Shown: piece by piece, positions 41,552 through 48,616 of the stretch
Numbering within the stretch: position 1 is the first letter of the stretch
Layout of the letters: every line of letters begins with the position of its first letter
Origin: Streptomyces sp. NA02950
Lineage (GTDB): Bacteria; Actinomycetota; Actinomycetes; Streptomycetales; Streptomycetaceae
DNA length: 64,000 nt
Direction: 5' to 3'
Assembly: GCF_013364155.1 (NCBI RefSeq)
Contig: NZ_CP054916.1
Location: forward strand, 5,453,001 to 5,517,000
Program-made: the position numbers and the translations under genes
Notes under the pieces: generated by a model
Told to the model about the DNA's origin: nothing
Database searches by the model: none
Seen by the model: the letters and a program-made list of their open reading frames with translations, nothing else

Positions 41552-43531
41552 ATGGTCGTGCTCTTCGTCCTGATCGCACTGGCCGTCGTCGGACTGCTGG
41601 CCGGGGTGCACTGGTATCTGTGGCGGCGGCTGGTCCGCGATACGACGGCGCCCGGCGGGCTCGCCCGCCGGGCGGGCACGGTGGCGGCGTTCGTCCTGCC
41701 GCTGACCACGGTCGGGGCGCTGGTCGCGGGGCGCGCCGGAGCGCCCTTCGCGCTCCAGCGCACGCTGGCCTGGCCCGGCTATCTGTGGCTTGCGCTGGTC
41801 CTGTACCTGACCCTCGCCCTCCTGGTGGGCGAGGGTCTGCGCCCGCTCCTCGTGCGGATTGCGCCGTCCGGCGGGGGCGAGGGGGAGGGGCCGGAGGCAC
41901 CCGACGGCACGGCTACGGACGCGGGTCCGGCGGCCAACGGGCCGGGCGGGCCCGGAGGCCCCGGCACGTCGGGCGCCTCGGCCGCCCCGGACGTTTCCGG
42001 GGCCCCCGGCAGCCCCGGGGCCCCCGGCCGCCCGGCGGCGTCGGGAGCCCCGGTGGCGCCTGGCGCAGCCGATGACGCTGGCGCGTCGGGAAGGCTCGGT
42101 GGTCCGGTCGGGTGCGGCGTTTCCGCCGTCCCGGACGGGTCGGTTGCCTCCGGCGCCCTCAACGCTTCGGGTGGACCGGGGGCGTCGGTTGCGCCGGGCC
42201 TTCCGGAGGGTTCCGGTGGATCCGGATCTTCCGGTGGCTCCGTTGACGCTGGCGCGTCGGGAAGGCTCGGTGGTCCGGTCGGGTGCGGCGTTACCGCCGT
42301 CCCGGACGGGTCGGTTGCCTCCGGCGCCCTCAACGCTCCGGGTGGCCCGGGGGCGTCGGTTGCGCCGGGCCTTCCGGAGGGTTCCGGTGGACCCGGAGGT
42401 CCTGGCACATCCGGTGTCTCCGGTCCGGGGGAGGTGCCCGGTGCGCCCGCAGCTTCGGGTGGCTCCGCAGCTGCTGACGCACCCGGAGCGCGCGGTGCTC
42501 CGGTCGGGCGCGGCGCCTCCGCCGTACCGGACGGGCCCGGCACCCCTGGCACCCCCGCCGTTCCGGGCACGCCCGACGCCCCGGCAGCCCTGGGAACGTC
42601 CGGCGCGCCCGGTCTCCCCGAGAGCTCCGACGCCGTCGATGCCCCGGGCGGACCGGGGGCGTCCGGGGCTCCGGCGGGCCCCGGGGTCACGCAAACGTCC
42701 GCTTCCGCTTCGCGGCGGCTGTTTGTCGCGCGGGCGATTGCGGCCGGGGCCACCGCGGTGGCGGCGGGGACCGTGGGGTATGGGATGGCGACCGTGTTGC
42801 GGGGGCCGCGCGTCAAGCGGGTCACCGTGCCGCTGGCCAAGCTGCCGCGCCGGGCGCACGGATTCCGGATCGCCGTCGTCAGCGATATCCACCTCGGGCC
42901 GATCCTGGGCCGCGCCCACACCCGGCGGGTCGTCGACACGATCAACCGCACCAACCCCGACCTCATCGCCGTCGTCGGCGACCTCGTGGACGGCAGTGTG
43001 GCCGATCTGGGGCCTGCCGCCGAGCCGTTGCGGGGGCTGCGAGCCCGTCACGGCTCGTTCTTCGTCACCGGGAACCACGAGTACTTCTCCGGTGCCCGCC
43101 CATGGGTCGATCACGTACGTGAGCTGGGGCTGCGCCCGCTGGAGAACGAGCGGACCGAACTGCCCGGCTTCGATCTCGCCGGAGTGAACGACGTGGCGGG
43201 CGAGGACGAGGGCCAGGGGCCGGACTTCGACAGGGCGCTCGGCGACCGCGACCGGTCGCGGGCCTCGGTGCTGCTGGCACATCAGCCCGTGGTGATCCAC
43301 GACGCGGTGGACCACGGTGTGGACCTCCAGCTCTCCGGCCATACGCACGGCGGGCAGATGTGGCCCGGCAATCTCGTCGCGGCGCTCGCCAACCCGACCG
43401 TCGCCGGGCTCGAGCGCTACGGCGACACCCAGCTCTACGTGACCCGTGGCGCCGGGGCCTGGGGGCCGCCGGTACGGGTCGGGGCCCCGCCGGACGTCAC
43501 GGTCGTGGAACTGGCGTCGCTTCGCGCCTGA
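41552..43531 (+). CDS. membrane-anchored metallophosphoesterase with expanded repeat linker
   Basis: 659 residues in three parts. Residues 1-~110 hold three to four transmembrane helices (VVLFVLIALAVVGLLAGVHW, AFVLPLTTVGALVAG, LWLALVLYLTLALLVG). Residues ~110-385 are a Gly/Pro/Ala/Ser linker with collagen-like triplets and a 57-residue tandem repeat. After another helix comes a calcineurin-type phosphoesterase with all metal motifs: VVSDIHLG, VVGDLVDG, TGNHEYF, LLAHQP and SGHTHGGQ. Its orthologues usually lack so long a linker. The substrate is unknown; periplasmic-side UDP-sugar or phospholipid hydrolases use this fold. The 3' end overlaps the convergent VanZ gene by 97 bases. Confidence 0.88.
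   Translation: MVVLFVLIALAVVGLLAGVHWYLWRRLVRDTTAPGGLARRAGTVAAFVLPLTTVGALVAGRAGAPFALQRTLAWPGYLWLALVLYLTLALLVGEGLRPLLVRIAPSGGGEGEGPEAPDGTATDAGPAANGPGGPGGPGTSGASAAPDVSGAPGSPGAPGRPAASGAPVAPGAADDAGASGRLGGPVGCGVSAVPDGSVASGALNASGGPGASVAPGLPEGSGGSGSSGGSVDAGASGRLGGPVGCGVTAVPDGSVASGALNAPGGPGASVAPGLPEGSGGPGGPGTSGVSGPGEVPGAPAASGGSAAADAPGARGAPVGRGASAVPDGPGTPGTPAVPGTPDAPAALGTSGAPGLPESSDAVDAPGGPGASGAPAGPGVTQTSASASRRLFVARAIAAGATAVAAGTVGYGMATVLRGPRVKRVTVPLAKLPRRAHGFRIAVVSDIHLGPILGRAHTRRVVDTINRTNPDLIAVVGDLVDGSVADLGPAAEPLRGLRARHGSFFVTGNHEYFSGARPWVDHVRELGLRPLENERTELPGFDLAGVNDVAGEDEGQGPDFDRALGDRDRSRASVLLAHQPVVIHDAVDHGVDLQLSGHTHGGQMWPGNLVAALANPTVAGLERYGDTQLYVTRGAGAWGPPVRVGAPPDVTVVELASLRA
42074..42400 (+). repeat. 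171-bp in-frame tandem repeat within the metallophosphoesterase gene
   Basis: The segment starting GACGCTGGCGCGTCGGG at 42074 recurs at 42245 with only a few substitutions over about 155 bases, a 171-bp (57-codon) period. A third, degraded copy begins near 42475 (GACGCACCCGGAGCGC). The reading frame is preserved throughout. Confidence 0.9.
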
Positions 43532-44850
43532 CGGACCGGGTGGGGCGACGGCGCACCGGCCGCGCCCGCCGCGGGGCGGGATGACGGTACCCCGGTCGCG
43601 TCTGCCGTGAGACGGGACGACCGTGTCCCGGCCGTGCCCACCGCCCCCACCGCGCGCGTATGCGGCAGCGCCGTGGTGCGGACGCCGGACACCCGCTCGT
43701 GCGGGGCCAGTCCCGCCGGGTGCCGCAGGGTGCGCAGGCCGTAGCGCAGGGCCAGGAAGAACGCGGCCAGGGCGATCAGGACCTCGCTCGGGGCGATGGC
43801 GACGGCCGCCAGGGTCACCGCCTCGGTGCCGACCGACTGGTGGACGGCGCCCAGCAGGTCGGTCAGCTGGGTCGGACCGGGCAGTGAGGACGCGGCCATC
43901 AGCACCGCCGAGGCCACCGCCATCCCCGCCAGCAGCGGCAGCGCCGCCGTCCCGAGGAGGGCCGCGCGGACGGCCAGCGCTCCGGGGGTGAGCGGGCCGC
44001 CGTCGGCGGCTTCCAGCCGCAGCAGCAACAGCCGCTTCCCCGGTGTCGCGCCCGTCCTCAGCGGGAGGACGACGAACCACAGCACGAACACCCCGGCCGG
44101 CACCCACGGTTCGCCGCCCGGATCCCCGTACGCGAGCATCTCGCCCGCCACGCCCGACACCACCAGGAACCCGGCCAGATCGACGATCAGCGCCACCAGC
44201 CGCCGCCCGAACGGCACCGGGCGTATCGCCAGCGCCCGGCCGTCCAGCGTCTCCAGGGCGGGCAGTACGCGGGTGAGCGGCCCGGCCAGCAGCCAACCGG
44301 CCGCCGCGCCCGCCGTGTTGGTGAGCAGGTCGTCCACGTCGAAGAGCCGGTACGGGCAGTCGTAGAGCCCCCACACCCCGGACCACTGGGTCAGCTCGAA
44401 GAAGAGCGAGGACGCCAGGCCGACGGCGACGGTGGCCCGCGGTCCGCAGCGGACGTGGTAGCGCAGGAAGACGCCGAGCGGCACCAGGAGCAGCAGATTG
44501 AGCAGGGCTCCGGCGACGGCGGGGTTCTGGAGGACCAGCGCCCCGGGCGTGACCTTGTGGTGGGCCTCCTTCCAGATGTCGGCGACGGTGTTGCCCGGCG
44601 TCCACTGGGGCCGGGCGAACGCGCTGAACCGGGTGCACATGTCCGCCGTCCGGCGCGGCAGCGGAACGACCGTCAGGCAGACGGCGGTCAGCGCGTAGTA
44701 GAGGAAGGCGTACAGCGACAGCGTCCGGCCCTGTGACATGACGCCGTGGCGCCGGTAGAGGACAACGGCGGTCGGCAGCAGTAACACCAGGGCGAGCAGC
44801 GGGAAGACGGCGGCCGCTGTCTTGATCGGCATGAGGTGTGCGTGAGGCAT
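43435..44850 (-). CDS. VanZ-RDD fusion membrane protein
   Basis: 471 residues with two recognisable membrane modules. The N-terminal ~210 residues match VanZ: PHAHLMPIKTAAAVFPLLALVLL-type first helix, FARPQWTPGNTVADIWKE, and SSLFFELTQWSGVWGLYDCPYRLFDVDD spread over several motifs. Residues ~230-400 match RDD: GRRLVALIVDLAGFLVV, RTGATPGKRLLLLRL. The ~70-residue tail is disordered. ATG 44850 is preceded by TATAGT at 7 bases and no ribosome site, which suggests a leaderless mRNA. VanZ-like proteins are linked to glycopeptide tolerance and envelope phase changes; the role here is unknown. Confidence 0.85.
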   Translation of the reverse strand: MPHAHLMPIKTAAAVFPLLALVLLLPTAVVLYRRHGVMSQGRTLSLYAFLYYALTAVCLTVVPLPRRTADMCTRFSAFARPQWTPGNTVADIWKEAHHKVTPGALVLQNPAVAGALLNLLLLVPLGVFLRYHVRCGPRATVAVGLASSLFFELTQWSGVWGLYDCPYRLFDVDDLLTNTAGAAAGWLLAGPLTRVLPALETLDGRALAIRPVPFGRRLVALIVDLAGFLVVSGVAGEMLAYGDPGGEPWVPAGVFVLWFVVLPLRTGATPGKRLLLLRLEAADGGPLTPGALAVRAALLGTAALPLLAGMAVASAVLMAASSLPGPTQLTDLLGAVHQSVGTEAVTLAAVAIAPSEVLIALAAFFLALRYGLRTLRHPAGLAPHERVSGVRTTALPHTRAVGAVGTAGTRSSRLTADATGVPSSRPAAGAAGAPSPHPVRQARSDASSTTVTSGGAPTRTGGPQAPAPRVT

Positions 44851-44857
44851 GCGCGGC

Positions 44858-44891
44858 ACTATACGCGAGGTGTATACACGGAATGTATAGT
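44858..44891. promoter_or_regulatory. symmetric divergent promoter/operator dyad
   Basis: ACTATAC (44858-44864) and GTATAGT (44885-44891) are exact complements, and the 10-base palindrome GTGTATACAC (44870-44879) shares their centre. A second overlapping dyad, TATACA-N5-TGTATA, lies at 44873-44889. TATAGT reads as a -10 box on both strands. The minus-strand copy is 7 bases from the VanZ-RDD ATG. The geometry suits a TetR-like repressor, but none is encoded nearby. Confidence 0.5.
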
Positions 44892-44959
44892 CCTCGGCCG
44901 GCCGGCCATTGGGGAGGACCGGAACGACACCGGGCCCGGCGGCGGCCGAGAACGCCGAC

Positions 44960-45000
44960 AGGGCGGCGTACGCCGACGTGGTGTCGGAGTACGCCGCCCT
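44960..45000 (-). terminator. terminator after the DrrAB-type operon
   Basis: AGGGCGGCGTA (44960-44970) pairs with TACGCCGCCCT (44990-45000), enclosing a second stem CCGAC/GTCGG, 45 bases beyond the permease stop. Confidence 0.75.
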
Positions 45001-45044
45001 GGGGCGGGACGAGCCGAGGGAAGCGGCCCGCGCGGTCGTCCCGG

Positions 45045-45860
45045 CTACTGCGGATCGCGGTTGAAAACCGCCTTCGACCAGAAGCAGCCGAGCGTGGAGA
45101 GCGCCAGGCACCAGGCGACCGCGAGCCATCTGTTGTGCCCGATCTCGCTGCCGAGCAGCAGCCCGCGCAGGGTCTCGATGGCCGGGGTGAACGGCTGGTA
45201 CTCGGCGATCGGCTGGAACCAGCCCGGCATCGCCTCGACCGGGACGAAGGCGCTGGAGATGAGCGGGAGGAAGATCAGCGGCATCGCGTTGTTGCTGGCC
45301 GCCTCGGCGTTCGGGCTGACCATGCCCATCCCGACCGCGATCCAGGTGAGCGCCAGGGCGAACAGCGTGAGCAGCCCGATCGCCGCGATCCACTCCAGGG
45401 CCGTGGCGTCCGTCGAGCGAAAGCCGATGGCCACGCCGACGGCACCGACGAGAACCACGCTCATGACCGACTGCAACACGCTGCCGACGACATGCCCGAC
45501 CAGCACGGAACCGCGGTGGATCGCCATCGTGCGGAAGCGGGCGATGATGCCCTCGGTCATGTCGTTGGAGACGGACACCGCGGTGCCGATCGTGGTGCTC
45601 CCGATGGTCATCAGCAGCAGGCCCGGCACGAGGTAGGCGATGTACGCGGAGCGGTCGGCGCCGCCGCCGATGCCCGCGCTCATCACGTCGCCGAAGACGT
45701 AGACGAAGAGCAGCAGCAGCATGATCGGTGTGAGCAGGACGTTCAGGGTGAGGGAGGGGTAGCGCCGTGCGTGCAGGAGGTTGCGGCGCAGCATCGTGGA
45801 CGAGTCGCGCACGGCGAGGGAGATCCGGGGCGGGCGGGTGGCGGCCAGGGGGGCGCTCAT
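45045..45860 (-). CDS. ABC-2 type permease, daunorubicin-resistance (DrrB) family
   Basis: 271 residues with six helices of the ABC-2 exporter type: SLTLNVLLTPIMLLLLFVYVFGDV, YIAYLVPGLLLMTIGSTTIG, SVMSVVLVGAVGVAIGF, LTLFALALTWIAVGMGMVS, LIFLPLISSAFVPVEAMP and the C-terminal WLAVAWCLALSTLGCFW. The conserved FRTMAIHRGSVLVGH coupling loop is present. It starts at ATG 45860, overlapping the ATPase stop by four bases, so the two subunits are coupled. The substrate is unknown; relatives export hydrophobic drugs. Confidence 0.92.
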   Translation of the reverse strand: MSAPLAATRPPRISLAVRDSSTMLRRNLLHARRYPSLTLNVLLTPIMLLLLFVYVFGDVMSAGIGGGADRSAYIAYLVPGLLLMTIGSTTIGTAVSVSNDMTEGIIARFRTMAIHRGSVLVGHVVGSVLQSVMSVVLVGAVGVAIGFRSTDATALEWIAAIGLLTLFALALTWIAVGMGMVSPNAEAASNNAMPLIFLPLISSAFVPVEAMPGWFQPIAEYQPFTPAIETLRGLLLGSEIGHNRWLAVAWCLALSTLGCFWSKAVFNRDPQ

Positions 45861-46849
45861 CGGACAGTCTCCTTGGGCTTGTCGGCGCTGCCGGTCAGGG
45901 CGAAGAACACGTCGTCGAGGTCGGGTGTGTGCACGGTCAGTTCGTCGGCCTCGATGCCGAGCGAGTCCAGCCAGTCGAGGATGGAGCGCAGCTCCCGCTG
46001 GCTGCCGTCACTGGGGATCTGCAGCGACAGCGCCTCGTCGTCCCGGGTGACCTCGCGCAGCGCGAGGGCGGCGCTCTGGTACGCGGACGGGTCGGAGAAG
46101 CGCAGTCGGACATGCCCGCCGGGGATCAGCCGCTTCAGCTCCTCGGCGGTGCCCTGGGCGGCGATCTTTCCGTCGTTGAGCACGGCGATACGGTCGGCGA
46201 GCTCGTCGGCCTCGTCCAGGTACTGGGTGGTGAGGAAGACGGTGACACCGTCGGAGACCAACTCACGGATGATGCCCCACATATTGTGCCGGGAACGCGG
46301 ATCGAGGCCGGTCGTCGGCTCGTCGAGGAAGATGATCCGCGGGTTGCCGACCAGCGTCATGGCGATGTCGAGGCGGCGCTTCATGCCGCCGGAGTAGGTG
46401 GACGCGGGCTTCTTCGCCGCCGCCACCAGGTCGAAGCGCTCCAGCAGCTCGGCGGCGACCCGCCGCCCCTCGCGGCGGGGGAGGTGGTGCAGGTCCGCCA
46501 TGAGGAGCATGTTCTCCTCGCCGGTGATCAGCCCGTCGACGGCGGAGAACTGCCCGGTGACGCCGATCGCGGCGCGCACCCCGTCCGGTGACGTGGCGAG
46601 GTCGTGGCCCGCGACCTGGGCCTGCCCGCCGTCGGCGGTGATGAGCGTGGACAGGATCTGCACGGTGGTGGTCTTGCCGGCACCGTTCGGCCCGAGCAGC
46701 GCGAACACGGACCCGCCCGGGATATGCAGGTCGATGCCGTCGAGGACGGTCTTGTCGCCGTAGGACTTGCGCAGATCGGCGGTAAAGACGGCGGCCGGTG
46801 ACGGGTGACCGTCGGCGCGCCTGGACGTGAGCATGACAGATGAAGGCAC
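45857..46849 (-). CDS. ABC exporter ATP-binding protein, daunorubicin-resistance (DrrA) family
   Basis: 330 residues. Walker A GPNGAGKTTT, signature YSGGMKRRLD and Walker B IIFLDEPTTGLDP are intact, with the DrrA-type C-terminal domain (SLGIEADELTVHTPDLDDVFFALTG). GTG 46849 is chosen because GGGAGGG lies 5 bases upstream and gives the family's normal length; an internal ATG at 46834 is an alternative. It powers the permease encoded next. The DUF4097 gene lies 61 bp upstream, and the ribbon-helix-helix regulator precedes that. Confidence 0.93.
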   Translation of the reverse strand: MPSSVMLTSRRADGHPSPAAVFTADLRKSYGDKTVLDGIDLHIPGGSVFALLGPNGAGKTTTVQILSTLITADGGQAQVAGHDLATSPDGVRAAIGVTGQFSAVDGLITGEENMLLMADLHHLPRREGRRVAAELLERFDLVAAAKKPASTYSGGMKRRLDIAMTLVGNPRIIFLDEPTTGLDPRSRHNMWGIIRELVSDGVTVFLTTQYLDEADELADRIAVLNDGKIAAQGTAEELKRLIPGGHVRLRFSDPSAYQSAALALREVTRDDEALSLQIPSDGSQRELRSILDWLDSLGIEADELTVHTPDLDDVFFALTGSADKPKETVR

Positions 46850-46910
46850 GGAGCCCTCCCGTTCGAAGGCTGAAGTGGGTGGGGGACGGGGCCGGTTGAG
46901 GATCTGGCGC

Positions 46911-47753
46911 TCAGACCTTGGCGCGGCGGACGTCGATGTTGCCCCAGCGGGTCCGGGCGCGGACCTCGACGGTGCCCTCGGTCTCCTCCGGGGGTTCGGA
47001 GTCGGCGAGCGCGTTGCGCACCTGCCCGCGCTCGGAGCTGGCGTCGAGCCAGGTGGCGGTGCCCTCGCGGACGCCGACCTCGATGGCGCCGGAGGACGTC
47101 TCCAACTGGACGGTGCCGGAGGCGACTTCACTGACGCGCAGCGCGCCGTAGGCGGTGGTGGCGGTGACCGAGCTCTCGGCACGCGCGATGTCGATGTCGC
47201 CGTGGGCGCCGCTCACTTGCAGATCGCCGGTCACGGCGGCGACGGCCGTGGCACCGTGCGAGTTCTTCAGGACGGCGGGACCGTCGACGGTGCCGACGCG
47301 TAGGCTGCCGGAGCTGGTGGTGATACCGGCCGTGCCCTCGACCCGGTCGACGGTGATCGAGCCGTGGGAGACGGTCAGTTGGAGCGGCCCGGTGGTGTCC
47401 AGGCGGACGTCGCCGACCGAGGTCTTGACCCGGGCCTCGCCGAGCCGGCCCTCGCCGAGCATGTTGATCCAGGAGCCGGTCACGTCGACGCGCGAGCCCG
47501 TGGGCAGGTCGACCGCCACGTCGACGGCGCCGGAGGGGCCGATGAGGCGGCGTTCCTTCGTCCTGACGGTCAGGACGCCGCTCGCGTACGTGACCTCGGT
47601 CTGCTCGGCGGCCCGCACGTCCTTGTCCCGTTTCGGGTCGCCGGGCCGTACCTCGACGACGGTGTCGAGGCGGTCGCTCGCGGTGATCCGGAGGGAACCT
47701 GCGCCGATGTGCGCGGTGATCGAAATCGGTTCGGGAGTGTCGAAAGAAGGCAT
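46911..47753 (-). CDS. DUF4097-family beta-strand repeat protein
   Basis: 280 residues made of alternating short beta strands, the right-handed adhesin-like repeat of DUF4097 (SVGDVRLDTTGP, SHGSITVDRVEG, SSGSLRVGTVDG, SHGATAVAAVTG, AHGDIDIARAES, AYGALRVSEVAS, SSGAIEVGVREG). There is no signal peptide, so it is probably cytoplasmic. ATG 47753 has GAGGAC about 9 bases upstream. In actinobacteria such proteins often sit between a HicB/RHH regulator and a Drr-type transporter, as here. The biochemical role is unknown. Confidence 0.85.
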   Translation of the reverse strand: MPSFDTPEPISITAHIGAGSLRITASDRLDTVVEVRPGDPKRDKDVRAAEQTEVTYASGVLTVRTKERRLIGPSGAVDVAVDLPTGSRVDVTGSWINMLGEGRLGEARVKTSVGDVRLDTTGPLQLTVSHGSITVDRVEGTAGITTSSGSLRVGTVDGPAVLKNSHGATAVAAVTGDLQVSGAHGDIDIARAESSVTATTAYGALRVSEVASGTVQLETSSGAIEVGVREGTATWLDASSERGQVRNALADSEPPEETEGTVEVRARTRWGNIDVRRAKV

Positions 47754-47848
47754 GGCTGTACCGTCCTCATGGGTCCTTGGGGCGTCCCCGCTGGTGGGAC
47801 GTGGTGTGGGTGAAGTGCCGTTCTCTTGGGGCGCGGGCGGGCGCGCGG

Positions 47849-48367
47849 CTAGCGCACCCAGCCCGTGAAGCTCTGTCCGACGCTGCGGGTCTTCTCCGCC
47901 GTACGCGGCCGGGTGCCGCCGTCGACCGCGGCCGACACGGCGCGCACCAGCCACGCGTTGACCGACAGGCTCTCGCGGCTCGCGGCCTCCTCGGCGCGGG
48001 CCTTGAGGTGGGCCGGCAGACGCAGGTTGACGCGGGCGGTGCCGCCCTCGTCGCTGTCGCCGGGGGCCGGGGCCCTGAGTGATTCGGTGGGCGCGGCCGG
48101 CTCCGCGGGGGCGCCGCCGGCGGTGGGCGGCGGTGTCACCACGAAGTCCGGGTCGAGCCCGCGCAGCCGTACGTCGACCGAGCCGGGGGCGAGTTCGCGG
48201 GTGATCTCGTCCATCGCGGCGGAGAGCACATTGAGCATGGTCAGCCGGGTCGCCGACTCCAGAGGAGCGGTGAGCCGCTCGGCCAGCTCGCGGGCATCGT
48301 CCCCGCCGGCTTCGGCGGCCACCGCGAGTTCGCGGCGGAGGGTGTCGACATACGGGGTGAGGTCCAT
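47849..48367 (-). CDS. ribbon-helix-helix (HicB-type) DNA-binding protein
   Basis: 172 residues. The N-terminal ~65 residues are helical (VDTLRRELAVAAEAGGDDA, LESATRLTMLNVLSAAMDEI), then a Pro/Ala linker. The C-terminal ~45 residues form a ribbon-helix-helix: strand ARVNLRLP, helix AHLKARAEEAASRES and helix LSVNAWLVRAVSAAV. It is annotated in relatives as a HicB-family antitoxin, but no HicA toxin is encoded beside it. It is the first gene of a probable operon with DUF4097 and the Drr-type transporter, and its upstream region carries phased repeats suited to cooperative RHH binding. I infer an autoregulatory repressor. No ribosome site precedes ATG 48367. Confidence 0.83.
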   Translation of the reverse strand: MDLTPYVDTLRRELAVAAEAGGDDARELAERLTAPLESATRLTMLNVLSAAMDEITRELAPGSVDVRLRGLDPDFVVTPPPTAGGAPAEPAAPTESLRAPAPGDSDEGGTARVNLRLPAHLKARAEEAASRESLSVNAWLVRAVSAAVDGGTRPRTAEKTRSVGQSFTGWVR

Positions 48368-48417
48368 GACGCCATCATGGCACCACTATGGCGCCATCCG
48401 CAAGTCCGGATGGCGCC
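48367..48417. promoter_or_regulatory. four TGGCGCC-like sites at 11/11/22-bp spacing over the RHH gene start
   Basis: TGACGCC (48367), TGGCACC (48378), TGGCGCC (48389, within the palindrome ATGGCGCCAT) and TGGCGCC (48411) recur at one or two helical turns across the start codon and presumed promoter of the ribbon-helix-helix gene. They match the units of the distal array at 48518-48597. Confidence 0.55.
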
Positions 48418-48517
48418 GCGCCCGCCACGGAGGTAAGGGAGGCCGGTTCTGCCTGCGGAAGCGGAAGGAGGATGACCGGGTCATGGTGGCGCTGCGCAGG
48501 AGCTCCGGGGGTCGAAA

Positions 48518-48597
48518 TGGTGCCGGGTGGCGCCCGGTGACGCCATCTGGTGCCACCTGGTGCCACCCGGTGTCATGTGGCGCCCTGTGATGCCACA
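48518..48597. repeat. eight direct repeats at exact 10-bp period (consensus TGGTGCCACC)
   Basis: Units begin at 48518, 48528, 48538, 48548, 48558, 48568, 48578 and 48588: TGGTGCCGGG, TGGCGCCCGG, TGACGCCATC, TGGTGCCACC, TGGTGCCACC, CGGTGTCATG, TGGCGCCCTG, TGATGCCACA. The first seven bases follow TGGYGCC. The array is noncoding and lies 151-230 bases upstream of the ribbon-helix-helix gene. Arrays with one site per helical turn are a known target form of RHH proteins. Confidence 0.8.
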
Positions 48598-48616
48598 AGA
48601 AGGTGGTGTGCGGGGC

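Noticed and set aside
41210..44638. A 1142-codon minus-strand open frame under the metallophosphoesterase and VanZ genes
   Set aside because: Low-complexity Arg/Gly/Ala product opposite or out of frame with clear domains; a compositional artefact.
44892..45044. Possible TetR regulator gene or remnant between the dyad and the permease gene
   Set aside because: All three plus-strand frames are short and none shows a helix-turn-helix; the segment mainly holds the transporter terminator.
47849..48367. HicB annotation as evidence of a HicAB toxin-antitoxin module
   Set aside because: No HicA-like small toxin is encoded on either side; the downstream genes are DUF4097 and an ABC exporter.
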